The notes: generated by a model not told the origin, from the sequence alone. A DNA stretch of 64,000 nucleotides from Lates calcarifer (GCF_001640805.2 NC_066838.1:11061132-11125131), one strand, 5' to 3'. Numbered from the stretch's first letter, positions 24,874 through 37,779 are shown. Translations and numbers: made by a program.

Positions 24874-25684
24874 ATATGCATGTAGAGCAGTAGCATACAC
24901 ACACGCCAGTTAAATAACAAACACACGCGCCTGACACACAGCAACCAGAGCAGTCCTATGGGACTCAGGAGCAGTTGCCAGATCGCCACGGTAACGCAAG
25001 CCAAATTCAATTCTGACTTCACCTTTCACTCGGGAAGCTGGTTCCATTTGTTATAAAAACAAATAAACAGCAAGTGTGAAGTTAGAGCTCGCCAACTTCC
25101 GCCTTGTCTTTCTTTTTTTTTTTCTTCTTTTTTTTTTTTCCTCTGGGCCTCAACAAGCAATATCAGGCCCAGGCTGTAGCAGTAGGCTGTTTGAGAGACA
25201 GACACCCACAGGGCCACATGTAAATCTGTGTTTATGTTCACAGACACAGTATTTATTTAACCAAAAGGAGAAAATCTAATTGTACATGAGGAGGATTATT
25301 CCTCACAGAACTGTGTCTCCAGAAGGGAGAAAAGGACTCTTTAGCCTTTTTTCAACAGACACTGTTTACATCAGCAGAGTGGAAAATCCCTCCGATGACA
25401 AACCTCTCCATCACAACATCTGTATCTAAACAGCCAAATCAATCTTGAACCAATACCGCAAATTACATCATGTACATCAGATCTGAAAATATCTGTGTTT
25501 GACATTAGAGTGGAGGGATTTTTAGGTGCTTTTTAATAATTTCTATTTTTAGCTGCCAAAATGGTGTACATCTGTTTTTTCTCCTTTTAAGTCAAATAAA
25601 TTGTATTTGTGTAGCTTTGAACGACCTCAAAAGGGCTTCATGATGAATAAAAAGTATTGCTATAAAATTAAGTAATGTGTAATT

Positions 25685-26172
25685 AGTGGTGGATAAAGTA
25701 CTCAGATCCTTTACTTAGGTAAAAGTAGTAACACCACAATGTAAAAATACTCAATTCCAAGTAAGAGCCCTCCTCTCAAAATAAAAATAAAAATAAAAAA
25801 GTAAAAGAAAAATACACTGAAAGTCTAGTAAGTAAAAGTCCCTACAGTTCATGCCGAATGGTGTTATACTGTACCATGCAGGCAACATTTTAGTGTGGTA
25901 GTTTGTGGAGGTGGAGCTCATTTAAAACAACTTTTTTTTTTTTTACTGCTGTGGAGTTTAATATATAACAAATCACGGTATTGTACAAGCTCACAATATC
26001 TTCCATTTGTAAAATATTAAGTTATTAAGTAACTAGATAAATGTCAAATAAATGTAGTGGAGTAAAAATCACCATACATCTTTCTGAAATGTAGAAGTAT
26101 AAAGTAGCAGAAAATGTAAAGTAAAAGTATCTCAAAATTGTACACTACAGAGTATGAGTAAATATATTTCAT
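25685..26172. mobile_element. Teleost MITE-like non-autonomous DNA element (degenerate)
   Basis: The left end reads AGTGGTGGATAAAGTACTCA and continues with TTTACTT-GTAAAAGTAGTAACACCACA. The right part has TAGTGGAGTAAAAATC, GTAGAAGTATAAAGTAGCAG and AAAGTAAAAGTATCTCAAAA. These ends are imperfect inverted versions of each other around AGTA/TACT steps. They match a very abundant repeat type in percomorph fish genomes as I remember it (hAT-like MITE). There is no transposase frame. The middle (about 25770-26040) is AT-rich and diverged, so the copy is old. The boundaries are approximate. Confidence 0.7.
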
Positions 26173-26509
26173 AAATGTAACTGTAAAATATAAAAAGTCA
26201 AACTGTAGAGTGCTGTAAGTCAGTGCAAAAAAGTCAACAACAAAACTTTTGAGGAAGCAACACACCATTAAAACTAATTAAACACATCACTGACATTCGG
26301 TCTACTATAGGTGCAAATGTGCATCTGTAATTAAAAGCGACAAAAAAATTCCAAAAAACAAATATTACACCTGCTGTTTCCTCACTCTCTCTCACACACA
26401 CACACATACATACTTTGACACCACCCACCACATCACTACACATGCGTGCCTGACTCATGCCAACTGCAACTAGTAGCAGACTCGTTCACCTCGAGGTAGC
26501 ACTCAACTC

Positions 26510-26511
<2 letters not shown>

Positions 26512-26557
<46 letters not shown>

Positions 26558-26589
26558 GGGGAGGGAGAGAGAGAGAGAGAGAGAGAGAG
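26512..26589. repeat. Compound (TG)n / (GA)n microsatellite
   Basis: A (TG)22 run at 26512-26555 is followed by a short G-rich spacer and a (GA)n run at 26565-26589. It lies just downstream (minus sense) of the candidate alternative exon at 26611-26689. Confidence 0.95.
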
Positions 26590-26610
26590 GAAGGTGTGTG
26601 TGAGTCTTAC

Positions 26611-26689
26611 CTGGCAGCAGACCGCCCTCTGCGCTCTGTCTCACCTCTCCCTCCTGCCCTGGAAGAATTCTCTCCACAAAGCAAGGCAT
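26611..26689 (-). CDS. casz1: Candidate alternative first coding exon of casz1 (26.6 kb)
   Basis: On the minus strand an ATG at 26689 (AAA before it) opens 26 codons, MPCFVERILPGQEGEVRQSA then EGGLLP. They end exactly in phase 1 at a consensus donor CCAG|GTAAGA (GT at 26610-26609). Joined to the 12239 acceptor this would read LLP-A-ERSLCTETT, in frame with casz1. The sequence upstream on the minus strand is purine-rich, so no acceptor is evident and this would be a first exon. A phase match alone has a one-in-three chance of arising randomly. No similarity to known CASZ1 N-termini is claimed. The next exon would be 14.4 kb away. Confidence 0.3.
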
Positions 26690-26719
26690 TTTCTCCTCAA
26701 CTGCTCTCTGCCAAAGCTC

Positions 26720-26935
26720 TGCTCTCTCTCTCTCTCTCTCTTTCTCTCCCCCTCTCCCTTCTGTGTCTCTCTCTCCCTCCCTCTCTTCTTCTCACTCCTT
26801 TCCTTGTTCCCACTCTGTCCTCCTCTCTCGCTGTCTATCTCTACTCCCTCCTTACCCTCCCCCTCTCTCCTCCTCCTCTCTCTCCCTCTCTCTCTCTCCA
26901 CTCCCCCACTCCCCCACCCTCCACCCCTCCCTCTC
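26720..26935. repeat. CT-rich low-complexity tract
   Basis: About 215 bp of nearly pure pyrimidine on the plus strand (CTCTCT, CCCTCTCC, CCACTCCC). It is polypurine on the casz1 strand and lies directly upstream of the 26.6 kb candidate exon. Confidence 0.85.
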
Positions 26936-27027
26936 TTAGCACAGATGTCGAGGCTGTGCGAGTTTACCCACTTTACCAGTAGGGGTCCTTCATCGCCCTT
27001 ATCCACCCCACAGCCACATGGGGGAAC

Positions 27028-27028
<1 letters not shown>

Positions 27029-27072
<44 letters not shown>

Positions 27073-27090
27073 GCACGCACACACACGCGC
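27029..27090. repeat. (CA)n microsatellite
   Basis: Long CA run with CG interruptions at its right end. Confidence 0.95.
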
Positions 27091-27343
27091 AGACACAGGC
27101 CCCAGGAAGAGAGAGCCACTTAACGGGCGCCCTCCTGTCACTGCTACAATGAGAGCCCTGTGCTGAGCAGCACGGCTGTATGAGCTGTGTGCATGTGTTT
27201 GTGTGTGTGTGTGTGTGTAAGAGACAGGTGTGAAGTGGGTGGCGTGCACAGGGAGCTGGCCCTAGGCCCTTTCCAGCCCTGTTCAGCCCTGTTCGACTCG
27301 GCTCGGTCCTGGCTCCTGGCCCCTGAAGTGTAGTACAGTAGTG

Positions 27344-27383
<40 letters not shown>

Positions 27384-27391
27384 ACATACAA
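27344..27391. repeat. (CA)n microsatellite
   Basis: CA run with TA interruptions at its right end. Confidence 0.95.
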
Positions 27392-29220
27392 ACACAAACA
27401 CACTCACTCACAGGCGTATGAACACACAGATTGACTTACAGTGGGTCCCTCAGAGCCAGCAGCCAGAGAGAGAGAGAGAACGAGAGAGACTGTGGGCACA
27501 CACAAGCACACACACTTTCACTCGTATACAACACAGATACCCACACAGAACAACTGCTGCTGTTTGCTACTGCTGCTGTTGACAGTGATAACATGTGCTT
27601 TGTGCCCTATTTGTGTGTGTGTGTGTGTATGTGTCAGTGTGCATGTGCATGCACCAACACACAGCGGATGCCTATCGACTCTCGTATTTCAGGTCTCTAT
27701 TCTATCTGAGTTCTTTCCTTTTTTTTTTTATTTAAAAAAAGAAAACAGTCTTCATTGACACTGGCATGTTAGATTTGAAGACTCTTAGCTAGCGTACAGT
27801 GGGGAATTTCTAGTTTCTGTCCTACTTGTGGGGCACTTTTCACATTGCAATATCAATACTGGAGAATATTAGCTGTCCTGTTAAAGAATGTCAGATCTCT
27901 GTTTGACTTTGAATAAGGGCTGATTCCCCTGCGTAAAAGAAAGGAAGATCTAACTATCAGGGTCTAAATAAGCCTGTAATTATCTTACGTGTGCAACATC
28001 ACGTTAACAACTCATTTAAAAGGTGCAAAAATACTTTCGAAAATCAAGAAAGAATGAAACCATTGTTTTTTTGTTTTTTTAAGTAGACAAGCGCGTAATG
28101 ACAGCTTAATTTTGTTTTTAAGCAACAAACTAATTCCAGCCACAGGAAGGGACTAAGATTAACACAACATGGAACTTGAACCTACATTTTTATCAAATAT
28201 TGCCCAACTTTTATGGTGGCTTATAGTGCAGGAAAGCACTGATTCCGATCAGGATCCCATGCTATTAAAATATCACAACAGTAATTATCAGGCCGAGCTT
28301 AGCGTGAGGACTTGTTTTTCCATTTATTGCCTGGAACAGGATAAGGGTATCTACATTCAAGACGTGTTATCCCGGACCTGCTGTTGGTATCATTTGAACA
28401 GAGGGTGGATCACCTTTATTTGAGTCAAACAAAGCCTTATAATGACACAAAAATGGCAGTCACTACTTGACAGACAAGGCTCCAACGCCCAACCAGTCTG
28501 CCGCCGAAACGTTGACAAAGCGTAATAAAGAAAATAGGACGCTAAAAGAGCAGGACACGGATGTTGAATAAAGCCACCAGAAAGTGTACATACTTACATA
28601 AGTCGTGATAAGCTAATGAGGGAAGCAGAGCTGTGCTTTTGGTTGACTTATCACTGTTTGCATCAGTAGCAAATCTCCCTTGACAGCAAGACTGAAATCA
28701 AATACAGGTTTTTAGGCAGATGAAGGAAAGTCATTTGTATTTACAGGAAATAAGAACGATGCACTCAATCATTATTCCCTTGCTGTGCTAACTAGAACGC
28801 AGCCCCTGTATTAGATGTTGGAGGAGCAGCACAAGGACAAGTAAAACATACCTTAAATAGACTACAAATGAAGTCACTTAACACCCACTCGCTTCCCTCG
28901 CCACCCCCTGCTCTGTCTGTCTTCAACAGAAAAAGCCTGTGTTTGACTATCTCCCTCTCAGGTTCATAGTTGTCTTTTGCTTTTTAAACAGCCACCTCGC
29001 CTGTCACATTGCAGGAACGGGCGCATTCCCCTTAAATGGCTCCTTTTGACAACTGATCTGTAAATACAGCCGGATCTGCAACTTCCCTCTTTCTCTTGCT
29101 GCCTCAATTTCTCCCTTCTCGTCTTTGCACTCCCTCCCTCTGCCCAAACTCCTGCCAGACACACACACACAGACTCACACAACATGAAGGTCTCCCTGTG
29201 ACCCACCCCCACAAACTCAT

Positions 29221-29221
<1 letters not shown>

Positions 29222-29256
<35 letters not shown>

Positions 29257-29270
29257 ACACACACACACAC
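29222..29270. repeat. (CA)n microsatellite
   Basis: CA run with one CG-TA interruption. Confidence 0.95.
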
Positions 29271-29739
29271 CGAAACACAACCATACACACACATTCATCC
29301 CCACAACCCCCTCCCAACTTCCCCAACTCCATTCCCCCTGCCTCTATAAAAACACAAATATGCCATAACTCAGGCGGTGCTGCCACATAGCCTCCATCTT
29401 GCCCTGTACCGGGGAGGGGGAGGCCTCTCAGGAAGGTCACCAACAAATGGTTTTCCGATTCACTGCCCCTGAAATAATTTTGTGTATTAAAACCTGAATC
29501 TGCACTTTCTGGCCTGAAAGCTTTTCTAATTATTCCGGTGTCCTTGGGACAGACACAGATCCTTCACACGCCGGGGGAAACAAGCTATAGAGCAACCACT
29601 ACAGCCACAAACACCCCTCCACCATCCTCCCCTCCCTCCCTCCCTCTATCCCTCCATCTCCCCACCTCCTCTCTCCTCTGCTCTCCTCTCCTCTCCTCTC
29701 CTCTCCCCGCTTTACAGCCACCCCCCTCCCCAATCTGTT

Positions 29740-30010
29740 TTCAAAGCGTGTCTGTCCTTTATTAAATTGTTTTCTTTTCCACATTATCAGTTGCCATGGA
29801 GACCTCATCTCTCGGATTATTTGAATTTCATTATATCTATTGATTTGGGAGCATTTCATCTTTTTTATTGTTTTTCTGTCAATTTTCGAAACGAATAACC
29901 ATCTAATTTGCGTCAGCGCTGATTACGTTCGTCCCTCAATAGAGGTCGGCAGCTGCGCCGGGGAAACAAATCAATGGAAAAACATCATAAAACTCGAAAG
30001 TACAATCAAC
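29740..30010. promoter_or_regulatory. Candidate conserved enhancer with RFX X-box
   Basis: A repeat-free AT-rich block containing an X-box GTTGCCATGGAGAC at 29790-29803, GGATTATTTGAATTTCATTA, CGAATAACCATCTAATTTGC and TGATTACG. It sits directly after a CCTCTCCTCT low-complexity tract, where complexity rises sharply. The element call is an inference; the X-box match is read directly. Confidence 0.4.
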
Positions 30011-31322
30011 CAGGATATGGGTGACATTCCGTGGTTGCTGAAACGAAGTCATCAAAAAATATATACTTTTTTTTCCCTGCGCCTCTGCATGTGTGGGGGT
30101 GCAGTGAGGAGGACACATATGTGTCTGGGCAGATATATTACTATATTTCAGCATATAATATACTATGGTAAATTTCCATACTGATAACAGCCCCTCCCTG
30201 CCTGACCAAAACAAAAAAATGCTTACTGTATCTAAATAATTTATGCAATTTTAGCATTTCTATATAAATTTTTTAATAAGCTGCTTGGAGCAAAGTGGCC
30301 ATTAACAAAACACACAGCTGTCCAATGGGCTAAGCCCAGCAGATCAATTGCGCTTTTTTATGACATGATAAAATGCTTTTAAAGCAATTTACACAAATAT
30401 GGAAAAAATGACTTCATGGGCTTCATTTATTCATAAGGACGTGTATTAGAAAAAAAAAAAGTCTTACAAAAGCCAGACAGGAGAAATCGTCCCGGTCCTA
30501 ACTGGAACGGACTTGCTGCCCTCTCCACAAGGACATAAAGTTTCATTACTGATGCACGCAGTCAAAGGCAATTTAGCAAACACAGTGTGCAAAAGAAAAC
30601 ATCAGCATATTGCAAGTGTTCCTGTATTAGGTGGACCTTGCATGTTGTTTTCCAATTTTTATTCATTTTTGTGGGGGCAGGGTGTGGAGGTGATGGATAT
30701 TTTTTTCTTCCTCCCCCTGCCCAGTGTCACCCTGACCCAAAGCCAAGGGGAGGTAGCCTCATTGACAGGGACGTGTGCTTTCTGGCCCACGAAAACCAAG
30801 CCAAACCATGTGCCAGACAATGGGGGCCTTGCAGTGGGACAAATGTGTACACACACCTTCAGCTGCACAGTGATATACAGCACACGACACCCAGACTCAT
30901 TCTGTGAGAAAACAGGCCCACAAATATTTCAGTGGATCTGATCATTTAGCATCTTAGCACAGGCGCACACACACACACACAGACAGCCAAACACACACGT
31001 TATGTACAGGAGTACATATAGGGGGGTGGGGGTGGGCAGGCAGGGCCATTTGGAGGCTAATCTTGTTTCAAAGCATCCTCTCTTCATGTGCCGACAACGT
31101 GCCTGTGCCGCGCTACGAAAAGCTGCTGCTGTTGCTGCTGCTGAAGGCCTCATGTTTGCAACACATGTCAACATTTGACAAAGCATTACTTTTCCCTCCA
31201 ACAATATTCTCCTGCTCAGGCCTCTGAAATGAGGGCGCTAACAAATTAGCTTTTTATGTTTATTTGTGTGTGTGGGTGTGTCAGAAAGGGAGACCTCATT
31301 TTCTAAGGCACCAGTTCTCAAC

Positions 31323-31323
<1 letters not shown>

Positions 31324-31370
<47 letters not shown>

Positions 31371-31385
31371 GAGAGAGAGAGAAAG
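31324..31385. repeat. (GA)n microsatellite
   Basis: Long GA run with a single GT interruption. Confidence 0.95.
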
Positions 31386-31864
31386 AGAAACAAAGAGAGG
31401 AAGAGAGAGAAAAGAAAGAAAGGCTGAATGTTTTGGAGTCACGATTCTTCTCCTGATTGCCCTAGCTGTCTCAGTTGTGCAAAACATGACCCTCCCCTCC
31501 CTCAGCCACGACAGAAACACGGGCGACTGGATAAACACTATTTTATGCAGTGACTAGATGAATCGCCAGACAGTAATTACAGTCTTCCTCTCGCCTAAAC
31601 AAAACTGTACTGTACAGGCTCTTTCTTTGACACCGAACTGCAGTAGCACGTACTACAAAACTGCAGGTGTGTGACATGTTTGTCAATGCCTCTCCCAACT
31701 GGATAAATATAAATATTAGGCCCTGTGACAATAGTGAAACGCTCTCTGCCGCTTTCAGCGATGTGTTAATAATCTGTGGCTGAAAGAGGACTTCTTGTGT
31801 GGACGGACAATGTTATCATGTGCAGTGAAACGTTGCTGGGGCCAGCTTTGTAGGCAAAGTTTGG

Positions 31865-31867
<3 letters not shown>

Positions 31868-31900
<33 letters not shown>
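31868..31900. repeat. Poly-T tract, 33 nt
   Basis: An uninterrupted T homopolymer (poly-A on the casz1 strand). There is no adjacent retrotransposon body or target-site duplication that I could recognise. Confidence 0.95.
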
Positions 31901-31903
<3 letters not shown>

Positions 31904-34900
31904 ACCCTTGCAGTTTGTGCTTTCCTCTCCTCGATGTAACAAAAATAACACAGTTGTGTCCCAAACTAAACATTCCCACACAGCGGCTCGTAGCCTGCTA
32001 GGTCTCTGACACCAACACGCCCACCGCAGACAAACCCGGGCCTGGCGCCTGTTTAAAGGAGATCCAAACCTGATGTGCTGACAAATTCCCTCAGCAAATG
32101 AATTAATTTGTTCGCCTGGTGTCAACGCATATTGACATTTCAGAAATGAGGATCACTCCTTGCCATCAGTTGGTGATGAAAGCAGTGAAACACACTTAAA
32201 TGCTCCTTCTCTTTCTCCATACTGACTCATCTGGTCAGGCCGTGCCCCAATCACAGTGCAGTAAACCATGCTGTCAATGTCCGAGCTCTAAAAAGCACAA
32301 TTACAGAGGACCTCGACTGAATAATTTAAAGAGCATAATTATTGACCTCTATCCGAATTCCTCTGAAAGGTACATTAAGATATAGAGAAGCACTGTAGGT
32401 GGAAGTGGAACTGAGGGGAAGAGAGGGAGTGCGTCTCCCCAGGCCTCCCTAATGCACTCTCCTGCTGTACTCTAACTTCCTGTGGACCCCTAATGTGCCC
32501 GCTGCTCGCTGGCCTGATGAAGACTACAGTTAATGAGGCCCCTGTTTCTGAAATGAAGTATCTCTGAAACCATCAACATGCATTACTATCAAGCCACCAC
32601 CCCCAACCCAAACCACACATATATACACAAACGCACACCGCCACTGACATTGTCCCAAACCAGAATACACACATATACATAATCCACCAATCCTTCACCA
32701 CCACCCCCTCCCCACCTTTTAGCGCCACCATGGCTTCTGGTAGGCTGGACCAGATGGGGGGAAGGGTGTAAGTGGGGAGACTGCACAAGAGAGTTTTTTT
32801 TTTTTTTTTGGAGGTGGGGAGGGGTGTTTGAGGGTTAACTGTCCCTCAGGGGGCTATCAGTGAACTGGGCAGCCGTCACTGCTGGTGTCCCTGGTTCTCA
32901 ATTGACAACCAGGCTCTGACAGATTAGCAGCTAGTCAAGAGGAATCCATCGTCCCGGACATGTTTAATCACTTTTCACAAATTTGGCTGTATGTATGTGA
33001 CTGTGAGCTGGATTTGAAAAAAGCATCTCAAGAGTGTGTATGCATGTGTCTGTGTACATGTGTGTGTCTGTGTGTGTGTGCATTGGGAGGTCGTTGTGTG
33101 CTGGCAGCAGGCTTGGGGGAGGATACAGCGGGATGAGGCCTTTTTAATTAAAGGAAAATATTTGTGTTTGCATACTATCGCGGTTGGAACCTGGGACAAT
33201 TCCGAGAATTCTGGTTGTTTAATGTCTCGCTCTTTAAAGCAATTTGGGGCATTTCAGATCTTCTTTGCATACATGCATTTTTAAAATTTCAATTAGCCTA
33301 TACATTTTTTAAGTAAGTTTTGGGAGTTTATCACAATCAGCACCCTAGAGAAAAAGAAAAGTTTTTGCTTTTTCCTGAGATAAATGGCCAGAAATTCCCT
33401 CAGGATTGGCTTATTTCTCAACAGAACTGTGCCACTGTCTCTGCTGTATTTCAACCAGGAAGGATAGAGGGCACTGAAATAATTAGGCGACTTCTGCAAC
33501 ATCCTGAATGCCAAGGACAGGTGGATTAAAGTATTAAAACAATCGCATTTCAGTCTTGAAATAGTCCTGTGCACGACTCAGCACCATGCGCATCCGTTCA
33601 AGTTCAGCTGCCAGCTCCATAACGCCACACGAGAGGGATAGAAAAAACCCCCCAATCCCATTAGCTACGTACATGCATCTCAGCAGACCTGCTGGAAACG
33701 TGAGCAAATCTCAGTGATGATTATCCCCCAAAGCTCTCAAATGATAATACATAATCGAACTGTACAGAGGATTTCTCTGAAATCAGCGAGCACTCATTTG
33801 GGTTTCCCCATTTGTGTTAGAATCCGGTGCTTTCCAAATGAAACAGAAGAGACTGCTGCAATCAGTCGCCTCTGCACCCGAGGAGACATTTAACTGCTGT
33901 CCTCCAATTAGAGGCCCGAGAACGGAGCTCCGTACATTAGGAGAAGGAAATTATTTAAGACAAAGGTTAAGACATGAGTTCACATTTGATTCTATTTACA
34001 GTGCAAAATTAATAAGAAAGCAAAGTGCTTCGTAGTGCTGGTTCACTCAAACATTTGGGAGCGTGATCTTCAATTTAATCAGGGGTGTTAAACACAGCTC
34101 TGCGCTTTCATAATCAAAGACTATAGGAATAAAAGGGTATTGACGACATTAAAAAATGCTTGTTCTTCTGCAAAATTTGTAAAATGCCAGCTATAATATT
34201 ACAGTTAAAAAATTAAACTACAATCACTTTTTACTAATGTTTTAAAAGAAGGGTTAAGGGTACTTGTTATATTATTTATAAAAACTCCATTAGTGTGATA
34301 ATTACTATCACAGGGGTTTTATCTTATCAGAAACTCAATCACTTTTTTTGGGTATATCAAGAGTTATTTCATCAGCATCAATTAGCTGTCTCTCTTAAAT
34401 GAAGCACCCACTTAGACAGATGTCTGAGAGAACAACTGAAAAAAAACAGTGAGAAATATACCTAAACCTGTCAAACAAAGTTCTGTTCCTAGAAAATAAA
34501 TCATGTAGTCCAGTGCTTTTATGTTTATTTTCTATGTGTATATATAGTATGCAGGTTACACAAGCCATGAAAAGACCATCTTTCCTTACAACTGACAATA
34601 ATTAAGGTGAGCTCCTCGATGAAATCTAAGCCTCTTAGCCGACCTCCTGCCATCTGTGGCTCCTATATTAGTGCTCGGGGAGGTTCACTCTTTCGCCTTC
34701 TGAAAGGAACAGCGAAGAAATAAGTGCCGTCTATACTACGAGTCAGAGTACCACGGTCAACCTGCTTTCACAGTCGTGTCATGGAGGTGGAATGAACCGT
34801 CGGTGACAGAAAACAAACAGGAAGCTGAAAGAGGAGAGAGGAGTGAGAAAGAGAGAGAGAGAGAAAGAGAAAGAGAGAGAGAGAGAAAAACCTGTGCCCT

Positions 34901-35128
34901 TCAGTCTCCCCGAGTAAAGACACTCTTAACCAGGTCTGACAGCTGACAGCTCCTTGGCAATTGGGGTCAGTTAAAGGAAAAGTAGCTCAAGTTTTGTTGC
35001 GGCTTTGGCTTCAGAGATGTTCAGGAGCCACTGCCCACCGCAGCATCAAAGGGGATTATAGGGACAGGGCCATCTGTTGCCAGAATAAGCGTGAGCCCTT
35101 TTATGTCTCCGCCTGTATGTTTGTGTGC

Positions 35129-35129
<1 letters not shown>

Positions 35130-35164
<35 letters not shown>
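35130..35164. repeat. (TG)n microsatellite
   Basis: Pure TG run. Confidence 0.95.
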
Positions 35165-35168
<4 letters not shown>

Positions 35169-37779
35169 TAGAGAAAGACAGTGAGAGAGAAAGACAGAGG
35201 ATCCCTCATGTCTATGTACTTTTAACTCAAAGGGCAGCAGAGGTGAGGGGTGCAGCCAACACTGGGGTCAGACAACTGGTTTTAATCTGGCCTGGGGGCA
35301 CTAAAGGTTAAAATCGGGGCAAACAGGGCATCACTCTCGCATGGTGGAGTCTCTTAAAGGTTAGGCATGCCATTCAAGTATGACACTAAAGTATTATGAG
35401 TCTATACAGTCAGTGCCAATGTTACTATTCAGGGCAGGTTCTACACAAAACAGACTTAAAACACAGAGACTGTATCGATGTTCAGCGCTGGGTTTAATGA
35501 AAACAGGATCCTACTCTAATAGTGAATAGTCTGTCTTTTGTCATCCAGGCAAAACACAGAACTTGTTTTTGTTGTGGGTTTATTTGAACACAGTGCCAAC
35601 CTTGTTCCCCCTTCACCTCTCTAATTTGTTTTGGGTCCTGTTCGTGGCCTCCGCCTGGGAATGTTTTCTCCTCAATAGTCTGCTACCTTTTAGCTGAGCC
35701 GCCCAGTGCTTGACCTACTGCCGACACTTATTTTCAGCACTCTAATTGTCGTTTAATCACATATCAACCTGTCACTTAAAGACCCCCTTTTTTTCAAGGG
35801 GGAACATTTGCATATGTTGTAAAACTAATTCCTATCGAAAGCTCCAGTGGCTGTGAAAACGGGCGCTCTGTCTCTCTCCTTTACTTTCACACCCGTGTAG
35901 ACACAGTTAAGCATGAGAGAGAGAGTAAGAGACACACACACACACGCTTGTACAGCAAAGTCTACTGTATCTCACCTTAACAGACAAAAACACACATAGG
36001 CAGACGCCATACCTGATATTCTCGATTCAGGTGGTTTTATCACATTTGTTAACAGTGTGTGGTGACACGTAATGTGTTAGAATAGGGACAGTGACAAGAG
36101 TGATCCAGAGTGCATGTACTCGTGCGAGCCAAAGCGAAGGTGACAGTGAATGTATGTGTGTGTTATAAAGGAAACAATTAGAGTTAATAATGTATCACTC
36201 TTCCAAATGTTACATTCATTTGTTCACACTTAGATAAAGCTACCGCAAAATAGGTTGTGCCGGGTTTGCCTGGCAGACTACACTACATTTACATTATCAC
36301 CCTTATACATCGAGGAGCCATGTTCCGCTTGAGTGGTGGCGGCAGAGTGGAGGGCGGTGGTGGTGGTGGTGGGGGGAGTGAGAATCATGTTTTTCGGGCC
36401 CAAGGAATGCCAGTCCTCAGGAGATCTCCCCCTCTAATTACAGAGCTGGGGAAAGAAAGCTCTTTGTTCCACCTTTTATTACATTAATTGATAAAACGGA
36501 GCTCGGGTGGAGCCGTCTTATGGGTGGGAGGAGGAGGGGTGGGAGCTGGGGGTGAATTGAGGGGGATCCTTTGGGCAGATGAAGGTGGGTGAGAGGCTTT
36601 CGGAGTTGAGGTCCTATTTTCAGAGGACTCCTAATCCCGTTAGGGGCCCCCCTATGCTGGCGCAGCCCCGCCGCTCCGCTTTCCCAGAGGCCCCGGTGGC
36701 TGCAGAAAAATTGAGGAGGGGAGTGGTGGCAGCAGGGGCAGACGATGGTGTGGTGGGTGAGAGTCCCGGCAGCGTTGTCTGGGCCCAGGCCTTAATTAAC
36801 TGTCTCTTCAGGGGGTACTGAGGGCCACACTGAGACCCTATGTCACCACCAGCAAGCACTGAGACGCTTTAAGAGGAAGTGGCATCTCACCCACTGTGGA
36901 ATCATGGGAAACCCCATGGACCTTTAATATGGACCCCATACAGCGCAAAGCCATATAGATGTCGCAGGACATTAGCAGGGCTATTTTATGACTGGTTATT
37001 AGTTTAGCACAAATTGCACAAGTGGTTGATATTTTCAACATCATCACAGCCATCCAATTATGAGCTGAAAATGAAACACTAAAGAGAAAATATTCTGAAA
37101 TCAGAATTTAAATGTGATTTAGATGTTATTATTTTTCAAAACTAAAAGGGCAATAAGTTCCATTTCTATTTGTGCTGGACTGGCCAATCTTATTTGTCAG
37201 TGGTTAAGTAGCTGTAACAGGCTTTGTCAGGGCTGTAATCTGCTTCTGCTCGTTTAGGCTACCTGCAGACAACAGAAGCTGAGAAGTGCTGGTACAGTGG
37301 GCAAACGGAGTCTGAATATGTTACAGAGGCAATTAAGCATGTTGGTGTGTGTGCATGCACACAACAGTGTCAGAGGTGCTAAGCCGGGCCAAACACGCCT
37401 CATTGAAATGTCCATCTTAAAGCCACCCAAGTTCCTCATCTCCCCCGCCCTCCGACAACCAAGATGCTTCAAGACTGTCAAAAGCATTTTCCACAAAGCT
37501 GAGGAGAGGGCAAGGGGAAAAAAAAGGACCTGCCACTGTCACATGCATACCCGCGCGTGCACACACACTCGCGAGGCTGTCAGGTAAATTAGATCTGAAA
37601 GCTGACAATTTCTGACCATATTTCCTTGATTATTTCGAACAAATGCACACCAGCCGCTCTAAGGAGATTAAAGTGACATAAAAGTCCCGAGTGGGAGGAG
37701 GGAGGGCAGAGAATCCAGGTCACCCCCATTTGTCCCCCTGCCTGACAGCAGCTATATCGCTATCCAATCCAATAAAAGT

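Larger units (their letters stand above)
12240..26610 (-). other. casz1: casz1 5' intron (proximal part) / non-coding DNA
   Basis: This is the non-coding stretch upstream of the first certain casz1 exon. It is a 14.4-kb intron if the 26.6 kb candidate exon is used, and part of a 43-kb intron if the 55.6 kb exon is used. It contains the plus-strand TATA/ORF locus (15.67 kb), an exon-like block (22.4 kb), an X-box (14.66 kb), a MITE-like element (25.7-26.2 kb), many microsatellites and several enhancer-like AT-rich blocks, all listed separately. No recognisable protein domain is encoded outside casz1. Confidence 0.7.

Noticed and set aside
26516..27403. Several long open frames (up to 216 codons) on both strands
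   Set aside because: They are made of TG, GA, CT and CA repeats, which lack stop codons; no real protein composition.
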